From Gnetum montanum (Eukaryota; Streptophyta; Gnetopsida; Gnetales; Gnetaceae), in assembly GCA_015680685.1 (NCBI GenBank), contig MNCI01014175.1, positions 593,738 to 657,737 on the forward strand: a stretch of DNA of 64,000 nucleotides. Reading direction: 5' to 3'. A program made the position numbers and the translations under genes. Of the stretch, positions 34,421 to 47,100 are shown in pieces. Each line of letters starts with the position of its first letter. Position 1 is the first letter of the stretch. Under the pieces are notes generated by a model. It was not told the origin of the DNA. It did not search any database and worked only from the letters and a program-made list of their open reading frames with translations.

Positions 34421-35396
34421 GAATACAAAATCCATGTTCACATTGGCAATAAAATTTAGTGTCTAAGTTGTCAAATTCAAGTCGTATTCATAAAGGAGTT
34501 GGAGTCAGCTAGCCTTTAGATAATCGGTTAAATAGTTGGTCAAAGAGTCAAATTTAAAATAATTATAAATTTAGTTAAATATACAAAAATTCATGGCCAA
34601 CAAGTTGATTAACATAGGTTGGGTTAAAATACTTGGTAACTATGTAACAGGCATCATGACCAATGAAACCTTAGAGTGGCACATACACAAACTTTGCAAA
34701 AACTCCAAATATGTAAATCTAACTACGAAAATGCATATTTAATATTTTATTAAAAAATTAAATATATTGGTAGTGAATTCTCTACAACAAAATGAGATTC
34801 ATTAAGGATGGATGTTTAATTATTGGGAAAAAAACTATCAAACTTACAAAGTTAAAATGTATGGCAATTAGTGCTATCGACATATATATAAGATTGTTAT
34901 GGTAACTAAGAAATTTTCTTTAGATTAATTTTGCTAGAGGTCAAGTAATTATTTTCTAAACATTTACCAAGAATTTCTTATTTCAACAAATTTTCTTGGG
35001 AAATATGTCAACTAAAACAACTTAGAGCAGTAATAGACAGGACAGAATTCATAATTGAAAATTTAAGTAAAGCATAAGAAAATATAACATTTAGGATTTT
35101 AACATTATATTTATGATAACCTTTGATTGAATTTGATTTGTTAAATGACTATTGAAAAGAAATTTCAAGGCATTAATCAAGCTTCTTATTAAAAGATGAT
35201 AGAGCATTAACTGTAACATACAACACTAGGCAACATTTGTTAAATTGTGTGGTTTATGATTAGTTCATTAGATTCCCCATGTTTGTATAAAATACATAGA
35301 ACATAACAAGCAAAAAATCCCAAATGATGTATGGCCCACCTATAATTCCAAGTTTGATGAAAGCAACTTGGATGCCATGGCTCTCACTGTATTCAA
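34421..35396. other. No recognised gene
   Basis: AT-rich flank between the LINE relics and the copia element. Nothing supported. Confidence 0.4.
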
Positions 35397-36084
35397 TGAA
35401 AGACAGAATTTGTGGATTGCACAAGAAATTTACATGCATAGATATTGAAAATGGAAAATGTGGAAGAAAATGGCACAAGAAATTCACATGCATAGATAAC
35501 CAAAAATGAACAATGTCAAAGAAAATGGCACAAGAAATTGACATGTGTAAATAACCAAAAATGTACAATGTCAAAGTAGATGGAATTGACCTCTAGCCAT
35601 TAATGCCTCAAATTAAACTTGGCATTTGGATTCTTCTTTCACACTGGGACTTTACAACGATGGTGTATGCAACCTCTAAGCATTTGTGAAAGGAACTAGA
35701 ACTATAATCCGGCTATGATTCATGGTTCCTTTATTCTTTCATCAAGAATGAATTTATAGGCTATGGAATTGGTTACCATAAGAGACCCAATTCCAATGCG
35801 TAAACAATGCTTTACCAAATATGGAGACCATATTGATGTGTTAACTAACTCATAAAAACACGTTAGTAAATATAGTGGCCACCTTGATGCATTAACTAAT
35901 GCATAAAATGCGTTAATGGATATGGTGTCCACCTTAATGCATTAACTAATGCATAAAATACATCAGTGAATATAGTGGCCACCTTCATGCATTAACTAAC
36001 ACATAAAATGCATTAGTCAATATAGTTGTCATCTTCATGCATTAACTAACACATAAAATGTGTTAATGGGTAACACATGCTACA
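35397..36084 (-). repeat. 3' LTR of the copia element, with expanded tandem repeats
   Basis: 688 bp against 472 bp for the other LTR. Part of the extra length is a ~51-bp repeat ('agtggccaccttgatgcattaactaa...cataaaatgcattagt...atat') present in about five units at 35820-36065 but two in the 5' LTR. A second repeat, a ~60-bp 'gcacaagaaatttacatgcatagata' unit, is in about three copies at 35418-35560. Confidence 0.85.
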
Positions 36085-36100
36085 ATCTCCCACTTGGTCT
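36085..36100 (-). promoter_or_regulatory. Polypurine tract of the copia element
   Basis: The minus strand reads GACCAAGTGGGAGATTG directly before the TGTAGC start of the 3' LTR, a standard copia plus-strand priming site. Confidence 0.7.
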
Positions 36101-36369
36101 CCAAATTTAATCATGTCCAGAGTTTAAAAAATAAATGCATGAATCATGATGATAGTTTCTCTTAATGTAAATATTATTTTCCATGTATTACAATGCATTA
36201 CCTCTCAATGTAATTCCTTATATGGTAACTAGATTTATGAATAAACCAATGTTCATTCTAGGTCTTGCCATATGTGAATTTTCTCTCATAACTGAATGGG
36301 AAAGCCATATGAGAAAACAACACAATTGAATAAGAGTTTCATTAAGACTATAAATTTGTATTTATAACA

Positions 36370-36840
36370 AATTACATTGTGGAACTAAGTCCCATTCGAA
36401 CTACATCATCCTTAAATGACTTCGATGACATTCCTTTTGTCAAAGGATTAGCTATCATCAATTCAGTGCTTATATGCTCAATGACCACTTTATTTTCCTT
36501 AATGTGTTCCCTTATAGCTAAGTACTTTATGTTAATGTGTTTACTTCAACTACCACTCTTATTATTCTTAGCCATAAAGATAGGAGTTGAATTGTCACAA
36601 AACATTCTTAATGGCCTAGATATAGAATCGAGAATTCTAAGCCCTAATATGAAACTCTTTAGCCATACACCATGTGAAGTAGCCTCAAAACAAGAAATGA
36701 ACTCTGCTTCCATGGTGGAAGTAGCAACAAAAGTTTGCTTTCCACTCCTCCAAGATATAGATCATCCAACTAGCATAAAAACATAACTAGATGTTGATTT
36801 CTGTGAATCAACAAAACCAACAAAGTTTGAATCGGAGTAG
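36370..36840 (-). pseudogene. Copia RNase H
   Basis: C-terminal RNase H of the copia polyprotein. The minus strand reads VTSYSDSNFVGFVDSQKSTSSY, SISWRSGKQTFVATSTMEAEF, WLKSFILGLR, MFCDNSTPIFMAKN and KHIKLKYLAIREHIK, ending ELMIANPLTKGM. All blocks of the family are present in order and nearly intact, which makes this the best-preserved part of the element. The open plus-strand frame over the same bases is its shadow. Confidence 0.85.
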
Positions 36841-37299
36841 CTAGTCACCTCAATGGAGTTAGTACATTTGTACATAGGCATGTAATCTTTTATACCTTGA
36901 AGGTACGTCATCACTTTCTTTGTAGCCCTCTAGTGGTCAATACTTGAATTACTCTAATCTCTAGCCAACATTCCCATATCAAATGCAATGTAAGGTCTTA
37001 TGCAAACTTGAGCATACATAAGGCTTCCAACAACTGAAGCATACAAAATGTTGCTCATTTGACTTTTCTATAAATCATTCCTAGGGCACTGGTTCAAATT
37101 GAACCTATCACCCTTCATAATGGGTGCTATACTTTGGTGAACAATCTTTCATCCAAAACCTCTCTAAAACTTTATTGATATAGGTTTCCTATGATAGTCC
37201 TAGAATGCATCTAGATTTGTCCCTATGGATTTGAATGCCAATGACATAAGATGCCTTACCAATATCCTTCATGTCAAAATTCTTAGAGAGAAAATGTTT

Positions 37300-37860
37300 C
37301 ACCTCGTATAGAAATCCACTATTATTAGTTGCAATAAGGATATCATCCACATATAGAACAAGGAAATAGATTTTTCTCCCACTGAACTTCTAGTATATAC
37401 ATTGATCCATGATGTTTTCTTCAAAACCAAATGAAGTGATAATATCATGGAATGTTAAGTACCATTGATAGGAGGCTTGTTTCAATCCATATATGGATTT
37501 TTTGAGCTTGCATACTATTTTTTCACCATCACTAGAGGAAAATCCTCCAAGTTGTTTTATATAAACCTCTTCCTCTAGATCACCATTAAGAAATGCTATT
37601 TTCACATCCATTTGATGCAATTCAAGATCAAAATGGGTGACCAATGCCATGATAACACAAAGGAAGTCCTTATTAGATAGAGGAGAAAAACTCTTCTTGT
37701 AATTTGTTTCCTCTTTTTGAGTGAACCCTTTCGCAACAAGTCTAGCCTTATATCCTTCAATGTCATCCAATGAGTCTTTCTTAATCTTGAAGACCCATTT
37801 TCATCCAATGGCTTTTATACCATTAGGCAACTTTACAAGATCCTAGACTCCATTAGATGA
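37300..37860 (-). pseudogene. Copia reverse transcriptase
   Basis: The minus strand encodes YKARLVAKGFTQKEETNY, LELHQMDVKIAFLNGDLEEEVYI, VCKLKKSIYGLKQASYQWY and, after a frame break at the left, LYVDDILIATN with the catalytic YVDD intact. These are the diagnostic Ty1/copia RT blocks. It lies between integrase (right) and RNase H (left), as expected. Confidence 0.9.
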
Positions 37861-38419
37861 CATAAAGTTTATGTTATCTTTCATGACATCATACTAGAAG
37901 TTAGATTCCTTATAGCTCATGGCTTGTGAAAATGTTTCGGGATCATTTTCATCTCCCATGTTGTAGTCACACACCTATAGATACATCATAGAGTCACTAG
38001 GAATCACTGACCTTCTTACTCTAGTAGATATTCTTAATGTTGGTTCATCATTCTCTTGAGGATCATGATGTTCAATAGGTTGTTCAATAGGTTCTAGTAT
38101 CTATTGGTTAGTTGGATCTACTATTTCTTGATCAGTAGTTTGTGGAACTTCAATGACTAGTTGTTGTTCATTATGCATTTGTGCTCTAGGCATATTCTGC
38201 ACAACAATCAGTCTATCATTTGAAGTAGTGGGTTGAGCGTTTGTATGATCTATCTCAAGAACAATGTTCCAAGATCTACTACTCCCACTAATCAAGTCAT
38301 TCTCAAGAAATTTAGCATTCCTTGATTTTACAAACCTAGTAGTATGTGATGGGCAATAAAATCTATACCCCTTAGACCATTTAGCATATCCAGCGAAATA
38401 CCCACTTATGGTCCTTGGG

Positions 38420-39260
38420 TCTAGCTTCTTTTTCTATGGATTATAGACTCTTACTTCAGATGGGCATTCCCAAATGCATATATGTCACAAACTCGATTTC
38501 CAACCTTTCCATAATTCAAATGGTGTCTTTGTGGCAGCCTTGGTTGGAACTCAATATAATATATACACCACCATCTTGAGAGATTCAGTCCACAAGGACT
38601 TAGGAAGCTTGAAGCTGCTAACCATATCCACACCATGTCCAATAATGTTTGATTTCTTCTTTCTATCACACAATTCTAGTATGGAGAACTAGGCATAGTG
38701 TACTAGGCAACAATTCCATGCTATTGAAGAAACTTAGCAAACGGAGTAGGTGCTTGTCCATCATTAGTATATCTTCCATAGTATTCACCACCTCTATCAG
38801 ATCTCACTAACTTTATTTGCTTACTGCATTATTTCTCCACTTCAGCCTTAAACACCTTAAAGGCATCTAAAGCTTTGCTATTGTTATGAAGTAGGTAGAG
38901 ATACATATATCATGAGTAATCATCAATAAAGGTAATGAAATACTTTTGACTATACATATCCATATCTGGACTACAAATATTTGTATGCATGATCTCTAAT
39001 ATGTTTGAACTCCTCTTGGCATCTTTCTTTGACATGTTAGTCTACTTTCCCTTTATGCCATCCACACAAGTATCAAAGTCAGTAAAATCTAGAGTACTAA
39101 GTACTCTATCATTTACTAATCTCTTTATTCTCTCAATAGAGATATGTCCTTATCTACAAAGCCACAACATAGAGGATTTTTCATTCATAACACATCTCTT
39201 AATACCAACATGAACATGCATAAAAGTATAAGAAGTTTCCTTTTATAAATTAATGTTAAA
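38420..39260 (-). pseudogene. Copia integrase
   Basis: The minus strand shows a GAG-pre-integrase/zinc region (ISIERIKRLVNDRVLSTLDF with the expected cysteines near 39060), then FITFIDDYS (first catalytic D), RSDRGGEYYG (second D, then E-Y) and VIERRNQTLLDMVW (the catalytic Glu region). Several frameshifts and stops separate the blocks. Confidence 0.8.
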
Positions 39261-39499
39261 AAGACCATCTATCAATGTACCATTTCCAATAAGTTCAAAT
39301 CTATAATATAGACTGAATATAGTATTTGAAAAATCAAAGCAAAATCCCTATGATACGAGCCTTGAAATACAAATTAATTTCCTTGAAAAACTAGGAATAT
39401 AAAATGTCTTTTCCAAATCTAAAATAAAACCACTACTTAAAACTAATTTGCATGTCTTGATTGCCTACACATGTGAGCACATCTTATTGCCTAAATAGA

Positions 39500-41060
39500 T
39501 GCAAGACTCACTTTCCACTAGCTTCCTTAGGTTTTGCACCTCCTGTAAGGAATTTGTAACATGGATTATAGTACCAGAGTCAATCCACCATGTGTCATGG
39601 CCAACAACAACAATATTAGATTCAAGAAAAATAAGCAAGAGTTGAGTACCTTTATTTTCAAGCCATTTCTAATATTTAGGACAATCCTTCTTTATGTGTT
39701 CTTTCTTTTTGCAAAAAAAGCATCTAGATTCCTTCTTAATATGAGCTTACGTAGACAGTTTGACCTTCCACTTTCCTTTGGCTTGTTCTTTAGTCTTTTC
39801 TTGTGTGACCAGATGCACACTCTCTTTCGCTTCCATCGCAAGTCTACCCTCTTCTTGCACACACATGATCATTAGTTCATTGACTGTCCATCTGTTCCTA
39901 TGTGTGTTATAAGAAATCTTAAAGGGTTCGTACTGCAGTGGGAGTGTGTTTAAGAGTAGTGCACAAGAAAATATTTTGACATCTTAACCTTAAGTGTTTT
40001 GAGTTGAACCACTATCCATCATTTGCATGATGTGCTCACACACACCATGAATTTGGTGAGTTTCATGGATGAGAACTTTATTATTAAGGTGCTAGTCAAT
40101 GCTTTTTTTGATGACTCAAATTGTTTATCTATTGCATTTAACAAAATGCACACATTGTTATACTATTTTAGTGAACCACACATATCAGCCGAGATCTTAT
40201 GAACATGACATAGAGATGATTATATTGCTTCCATTTTTCATACTTACCAACATCATCCAGATGGTTGGTTGTTGTAACAATAGGTGGTTCATCCTTATGG
40301 ATAGCATAATCAATGTCTATCTAGCCTAAATGAAGAAGAATTCTCTCCTTCCATGCCTTATAATTATTTCCCTTTAATTTAGGAATGTCACATTTGAAAT
40401 CAGAGTACCTTATAGGTTGTATAAATGCATAAGTAAACATGCTTATGTCAGTAAATTTGAGGTTAAAATACCATAAGACATGTTTACCAATGTAAACCAT
40501 GTAAAAATATAAATAAAATGATATAAGATTTCCTGTGGGCTAAATTTTAATTCAAATTGATTTATATATCCTTATGATGAAACTGCTAAATTATATTCCT
40601 TTTCTTAATCCTTGTGGGCAAATTAAGAAAAATAATTTAATATATCATCCTAATTAATCATATTAAATACAATAAAAATTCCTATGGGATAAAGTTTATT
40701 GTATTACATATGATTAATCACAATTTAATTTTCCATATGTGATCCAAAACTTTTAACAATTTTTCACAAGTAAAGATGTTGTGGCTACTCTCTAATTGTA
40801 AAAAAAATAAAGATTACAAGTTACAATTTTATCCATGAAAAACTATGCATTACAAAATTTTTAATATTCTTTAAATAAAGCAACTTTATGCATAGTTTAG
40901 AACCCCAAAGTATCACCTAAATGGGAACCCATCACAGCTTGCAGAAAGAAGAACCCTTACAAAACAATGTCATAGAGGTTAGTAATTTTATAGGGATGTC
41001 CATCACAATCATAAATGGGCTTTCCAATTACCAATTTGTAATGGCATCAAGACAAAGATA
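39500..41060 (-). pseudogene. Copia gag and protease
   Basis: A CCHC zinc knuckle of the form CFFCKKKEHIKKDC lies at 39681-39722 on the minus strand, with all metal ligands present. It is followed by the protease active-site run WWIDSGTIIHVT near 39570. The capsid part of gag (39750-41060) is too decayed to quote motifs. The gag start would lie shortly after the primer-binding site. Confidence 0.75.
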
Positions 41061-41068
41061 GAAATGAA

Positions 41069-41080
41069 GCTTTGATACCA
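41069..41080 (-). promoter_or_regulatory. Primer-binding site of the copia element
   Basis: The minus strand reads TGGTATCAAAGC, one base from the initiator tRNA-Met complement, two bases inside the LTR end (…CAGACA). Confidence 0.8.
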
Positions 41081-41082
41081 AA

Positions 41083-41554
41083 TGTCTGAAAAAATTCGTG
41101 GATTGCACAAGAAATTTACATGCATAGATAACTAGAAATGCACAATGCGGAAGCAAATGGCACAAGAAATTTACATGCATAAATGCGAAAGCAAATGGCA
41201 CAAGAAATTCACAAGCATAAATAATTGGAAATGCACAATGTCCAAGGAAATATAATTGACATCCAATCATTGATGCCTTGGATTAAACTTGGGGTTCCGA
41301 TTCTTTTTTCACATGGATGCACTGCAATCCTATTGTGATTAGTGGTTGCTCTATTTTCTCATCAAAAATGAATTTATAGGCCATAGAATCTTTTATCATA
41401 AGAGACCCAGTACCAACATGTAAAAAATGGGTTATTGGATATGGAAACCATCTTGATGCTTTAACTAACTCATAAAAATGCATTAGTGGATATAGTGGCC
41501 ACTTTGATACATTAACTAACACATAAAACACATTAGTGGGTAACGCGTGCTACA
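41083..41554 (-). repeat. 5' LTR of the copia element
   Basis: 472 bp, minus-strand start TGTAGCACGCG and end CAGACA. Matches 35397-36084 apart from repeat copy number and point changes. Confidence 0.85.
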
Positions 41555-42896
41555 TTTCAAAGCTGTGCGCTCTACTATGGTTTTGAAAATGAAATCCATA
41601 TGCTAGTCACACTACATAGATATTCATGTCCCCAAAGTTACCCAAAGGATATTGTCCAAAAAACTTGTGGATATATTATGAACAAATTACAAATATTTTG
41701 TAATAAAATATTTGATGACAAAGGACTCACGCAATGACAAAGGATTCACGCAACATCAAAAACTTAAAATATTTTAATAAAATAATATCACAGGTGGAAA
41801 AAGCTAAACATAAAAATCTCATGCTCAATTAGAAAATTGATGTTCATCCTTTCTCAAGCACAAGTGTAACGTCCGGCTGTCAAGATAAAGTGCAAGGAAA
41901 ATGAAGAATGCAAATTTTAAAAACATGATAGCCTTAACCCTAAGTTTCTGCATTAAATCAAAGTAAACTTTTGGAATATAGAGATCAACTATACGGTGAA
42001 TTGAAGTGATCTGTGATATCTTAGGTGTTGCCATTCAACTCATATCAAAGCCCACAATTACATCCATTAAAAATTAAAATTCATGTATGTTGTCCATATT
42101 AGGCAGTTACCTGCACTAAAACTCATGCGCCATTTTCTAAAGTTTCTAAAGTTTAAGACAACTTTCTCATGCGCCATTTTCTAAGACAACTTTCTCACAG
42201 GACAAAGACTGAGCGCTTCAGTCGCATAGAGTCACTGTAAAAATGACGGCGCGGTCTTTTGTAGGAATTGCGATCAAGCCCGTGATCAGGCACTTAAGCA
42301 CCCGCTTATTTAATTACTAATAAAATTCACGATTAGACGAGTGATCAGGACCACAGCGTTTACGTATGTCACCTTTTTCACACTGTTCTACGAAATTTTC
42401 GCCTTTCTAACGGAACATTGTATTACTGGTTCACACTTAAGGTCAAGGCTGAAGCTGAAATTTTAAAAAAAGAGACAAAAACAATAAAACAATCCCAAAG
42501 TATATACCTTCTGATGGCCTAATCCCACTTTTTTGGTGTGAAAGGAAAGAAATTATCACGATTCGTCTCAAAGATAAAACACGAAATGAAAAAGTTGATG
42601 GGACATGGCGCAGCACCATTTACAAGGCATCGTGTCTTTTAAATAATTAATTAAAATGGTTTTCCGAGAAACCAACCCCAGCATTAATTAAATTTTTATA
42701 TTAAAGAATCTTGAATGCGATGGAAAGTGGACCCAACTCACAGTTGGTACTTCACCGCTAAAGGCCTGCCCAGGTTAATGATTACAAAAATCATGTCAAT
42801 CACTGTAAACATTGTGATTAACATTGTAACCATTGTCAATAAAATGGGTTCTGCTTTTTAAGTTCTTTTTTTACCATTAGCTTTTATAAAAGACTA
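41555..42896. other. Low-copy-looking intergenic region
   Basis: No retroelement motif was recognised. A short direct duplication ('catgcgccattttctaa') occurs at 42126-42182. Base composition around 42200-42420 is richer in CpG than the neighbouring transposons, which fits non-transposon DNA upstream of the receptor gene, but no gene is evident. Confidence 0.4.
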
Positions 42897-43236
42897 GATC
42901 TTTATAAAGATTAGCATTGTAATTATGGCAATAGCTGTAACAACTTTAACTTTTTGTCCCACCCAGATAAGGTTAACATCTGAAAATGAGGTAGCTTTTT
43001 ACATCGATTAAAAAATCGTATAGATCTTTATTTGAATGAGGAAATAGCTGTAATAACCTTAACCTTATTTCCTACGTAACTAAATTTAACATCTGAATAC
43101 CTGAAAATGATGTAACTTTTACCATACATTAAAAAATCATATCAGATCTTTATTTGAATTAGCATTGTAATCGCTGTAACAACCTTAACCTTTTTTCTCA
43201 CATAAATAAGTTTGATACCTGAAAATGACGTAGCTT
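42897..43236. repeat. Tandem repeat upstream of the receptor gene, ~122-bp period
   Basis: Nearly three units. Each contains 'gatctttat(a/t)...attagcattgtaat', 'agctgtaa(c/t)aacctTaacctt', 'taacatctgaaaatga(g/t)gtagctttt' and 'ca(t)attaaaaaatc(g/a)tat'. Units start near 42897, 43022 and 43144. It lies about 0.9-1.2 kb upstream of the LRR receptor kinase start. Confidence 0.75.
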
Positions 43237-43572
43237 TTTAGTTTTTACTGCTTCCCATGTTAACCATTCCGCATTCTCCGTCTTTGTATTCTCATTCTTC
43301 AAGAATTGTCAACTCTATACATGATAACTCTCCATGTCAGTAATCTAACAGAAACCTTTATATGCTCAGGGCTGGAGCCACCCTCAGACTTGGAGCAAAG
43401 TGCAGGATAAAAAAATTTGTAATTATTGATGGCTTCATAGCCCTACTGGTTAGATTTTATACAATACCACATATTAAAATGCAAGTCTGGAGGAGAGATT
43501 TCCGTATGAGCATAGTCATCTTTGCCTATTAATGTATAGACAATTACATTAAAAATATATTTTTAAATTCAT

Positions 43573-43755
43573 TTAACCCGAAGGAGGAGATCCTATATAA
43601 GATGCCTTATGAATCACTGTTCCATTGATCATGGTTGGCTGACACTGCTTTGCAGCAGAAACTACTGAATTCAAAGCTTTGCATGAGCCCCTCCCTCCAA
43701 GGATATTGTTAAGAAACGGCCCTGCCTTCTTGAAAAACCTAAAATGCGTCCCCAA
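43573..43755 (-). CDS. Small open frame or last exon, unknown
   Basis: Sixty codons on the minus strand, divergent from the receptor gene and in non-repetitive surroundings. It encodes a basic, glycine-containing peptide ending in YIGSPPSG, with two cysteines (SCKAL and KQCQP). A possible 3' splice site, GACGCATTTTAG, overlaps its 5' end, so it could be a terminal exon rather than a complete gene. I do not recognise the protein; an open frame this short could also be chance. Confidence 0.25.
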   Translation of the reverse strand: MGTHFRFFKKAGPFLNNILGGRGSCKALNSVVSAAKQCQPTMINGTVIHKASYIGSPPSG

Positions 43756-44069
43756 AATTAGAGGTCAAGCAATGGAAAAAGCATGGAATAATTGACATCG
43801 ATTTTAAATTTCATGAATACTACTTACTGATGGTTTAACGTAAATGAAAGAATGCATAGTTCCGGAAATGATGTTTAAATTTGTCAATTACAGTGGATGA
43901 CGACAGCTAGTGTAAGTGACACCTCACAATCATGGAATAATTTCCCACCACTCACCGATTCTTTCGCTAATTATTCGCTGAATTAAGTGTGCAGGATGTT
44001 AATTGTTCATAGACTTGCAATTAAGCAGTTAATCTTAATTCTGACATGAACCACATTCACAGAAAACAT

Positions 44070-44077
44070 TATAAATA
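44070..44077 (+). promoter_or_regulatory. TATA box of the LRR receptor kinase gene
   Basis: TATAAATA, 50 bp before the ATG. It predicts a transcription start near 44100 and a leader of only about 25 bases. Confidence 0.65.
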
Positions 44078-44126
44078 GTTAAATGCAAGTTGTGAGGACT
44101 GGGGAGTTCCTTGCATTTCATACTTC

Positions 44127-47100
44127 ATGGGGAATAACATGAATTCTCAGCGTAAGCTCAGGATGCTGCTGCTAGTGATTCTTGCATCATGCTGCTGTTG
44201 CTCTGTTTTCACGACTGCAACTGCCAAAACTGTTCATCATGATGCAGAAGCTGCTTCTTCTGTCAATGATATGAGAGCCCTGATTGCATTCAAGAGAGCC
44301 ATTACCATGGATCCGCTCAACACTCTTGCTGACTGGAATGAAGATGCTCCCACCACAGCATGTAATTGGACTGGAATCACCTGCTCTTCAAAGCATCCTG
44401 GTCGGGTTGTGAAAATCATCCTGCAGCAAGCTAAATTGGTAGGATCTATCTCTCCCCACATTGCAAATTTATCATTTTTGCATGTACTTGATCTTTGCAA
44501 CAACTCTCTATTCGGCCAAATTCCATCCTCCCTTGGCAAACTGCATAGGCTCAAAGTATTAGATCTCTGCACAAACTACCTTGATGGCCCAATTCCTCCT
44601 CCACTAGGAAACCTCTCATCTCTGCAGTTTCTTTCCGTTTGTTCAAATGCAGTTGCTGGTACAATTCCTGCATCTTTTTCCTTGCTCAGCAACCTCCAAC
44701 AATTGGATGTTGACACGAATTTGCTAACCGGAAAAATTCCTCCCTTCATAGGGGCACTCACCACGCTTCATGTGCTGTCTCTGCGGAAAAACAGGTTCCA
44801 AGGCCGCATTCCTGCAGATCTTGGAAACCTATCATCTCTGGAATATCTGGGGCTTCAAACAAATACTCTTAATGGTTTGATTCCATGCTCTCTTGCAAAA
44901 CTGACCCACCTTGATACTTTGAAAATCAGCCACAGTAATGTGGGTGGAAAATTTCCATTGTGCCTCACCAACCTGACCTCTCTGGTAGTCCTAGATTTGG
45001 ATTCCAACAGCCTCAGCGGAACAATTCCCTTTTCACTGCAACAGCTCTGCAACTTACAAGAATTACGACTAAGAGAAAATCTGTTGGAAGGAAGCATTCC
45101 GCGGTCACTCTGTAATCTTTCCTCTCTGGAAATGCTGGATATAGGTCATAATAAGTTGCAAGGTTCTCTTCCTGGATGGATTGGCAGCAGCTTTCCTGAG
45201 CTCCAGATACTAAAGTTGGGCTACAACAACTTCTCTGGGTTTGTCCCAGACTCTTGGGCAAATGCAACGGAGCTTCAGATGCTCTCCTTGGCTGATAATT
45301 CATTGTCAGGAACCATTCCTCCATGCTTTGGCAAACTCACTAAGCTTTCCTACTTGCATTTACATCATAATTACTTTATAAGTGGGATCAGCACAGCGAG
45401 AGATAGCATTCCTTTTCTTTCTGCTCTTTCCAATATCTCTGAATTATCATTTTTTGAAATGGAGGCAAACTTGATCACAGGCAGACTACCTTTGAATATT
45501 GGAAATTTCTGGCCAAAGTTGTCAGTTCTGGGCTTGGGTGAAAATTTTATTTCAGGAGTGATTCCCCAAAGCATGGGAAATTTCTCTTCTCTTGGTAAAC
45601 TTTCCTTGGGCAGTAACATGATGGATGGTCTCATTCCTCACCAAATTTCAAACATGCAATCCATTCAATACTTGGATCTCAGTAACAACAAATTATCCGG
45701 TGAAATACCAGCTCAAATATCAGCCTTGAACAATACCCTTACCTGCTTATACCTCCAAGATAATGGATTGTCAGGCTCAATCCCAGGAAGCATTGGAGAG
45801 CTGGTCAATCTCTGGAAGCTTTCTCTGGGGAATAATTCTTTGACAGGAAAAATTCCTCCTGAGCTTGGAAAATGTCAAAATCTTGCATCTCTTGTGTTGT
45901 CCCAGAATAAGCTGTCAGGAACAATACCACCAGAAGTTGCTGGTCTGAGGAACATCATATTCCATTTTGATCTCTCTAGAAATCTCTTGAGTGGACTGGT
46001 TCCTGCAGATATTCAAGGGTTACAAATGGGACAATATATCAATCTGGCAGCCAATCAGCTCTCTGGAAATATTGGAGTTTACATGACAAGCTGGTTGGAT
46101 GCTCGAGAAGTTAATCTGTCTTTCAATGATTTTAGTGGTAGCATTCCTGCCTCCATTGGCAACCAGATGAGGCTACTGCGAAGTATGGATCTGTCCCACA
46201 ACAGTTTTACAGGATCTATTCCAGAGACTTTTTTCAATCTCTCTTATCTTCACTGTTTTAATATCTCCCACAACCGCTTTGGTGGTGAAGTTGTGTGTTC
46301 AAAATTAGCTCAGATTGGGTTCAGCAATATATCATTCATGGCCAACCCTAAATTATGTGGAAGTTGCCTGGGTCTTCCTGTTTGTNGGGCCAACCCTAAA
46401 TTATGTGGAAGTTGCCTGGGTCTTCCTGTTTGTCAATTTCAGCCAGCAGACCACAATTCTAATTCTCACAGGACCCACAGTATTCTGAAAATTGTACTTG
46501 TAGTTATCGTCATTTCTGCTTCACTCCTCCTACTTTGTACAGGGATTCTTTTTTATCACAGAAAAGATAGATTTTCCAGAGACGAACTGGTTTGGCTGCG
46601 TAGTCCATTCTTTAAACTATCTGCAGAAGAGTTGCTCAGGGGCACCAACAATTTCAGTTCTGCAAATTTGGTAGGTGAAGGCAGCCATGGAAAGGTTTAC
46701 AGAGGTGTCTTGAGCTCTGGTGAAATAGTTGCCATAAAACGCTTTTCATGCACAGATGAGAGTAGGTCTGACAAAAATTTCCGAAGAGAATGTCATGTAC
46801 TGGCAAAAATCAGACATAGGAACATTCTGAGGATCACCACCGTGGTGTGGTCAGAAAATCTGAAAGTAATTGTAATGCCTTTCATGAGCAATGGTAATCT
46901 GCACTCTCTTCTTCATTGCAGGGATGGTGGGACACCTCTTTCTCTGAACTTAGTTACCAGGCTTGAAATACTGAGGCAAATAGCAGCTGGGTTGAGTTAT
47001 CTCCATCATGACGGCAGTTCCCAAGTCATTCATTGTGATATAAAACCAGAAAATGTGTTGCTTGATGATGACATGACAATCAAGCTCTCTGATTTTGGCA

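Larger units (their letters stand above)
35397..41554 (-). mobile_element. Ty1/copia retrotransposon, complete but decayed
   Basis: About 6.2 kb on the minus strand: 5' LTR on the right (41083-41554), initiator-Met primer-binding site, gag, protease, integrase, RT and RNase H in copia order, polypurine tract and 3' LTR on the left (35397-36084). The flanks show TTGAA on the minus strand on both sides, with a one-base offset at the 5' end, a probable target duplication. Frameshifts and stops break every module, but the protein motifs remain clear. Confidence 0.9.

Noticed and set aside
36379-36786. 135-codon plus-strand open frame
   Set aside because: Exact shadow of the well-preserved copia RNase H on the minus strand.
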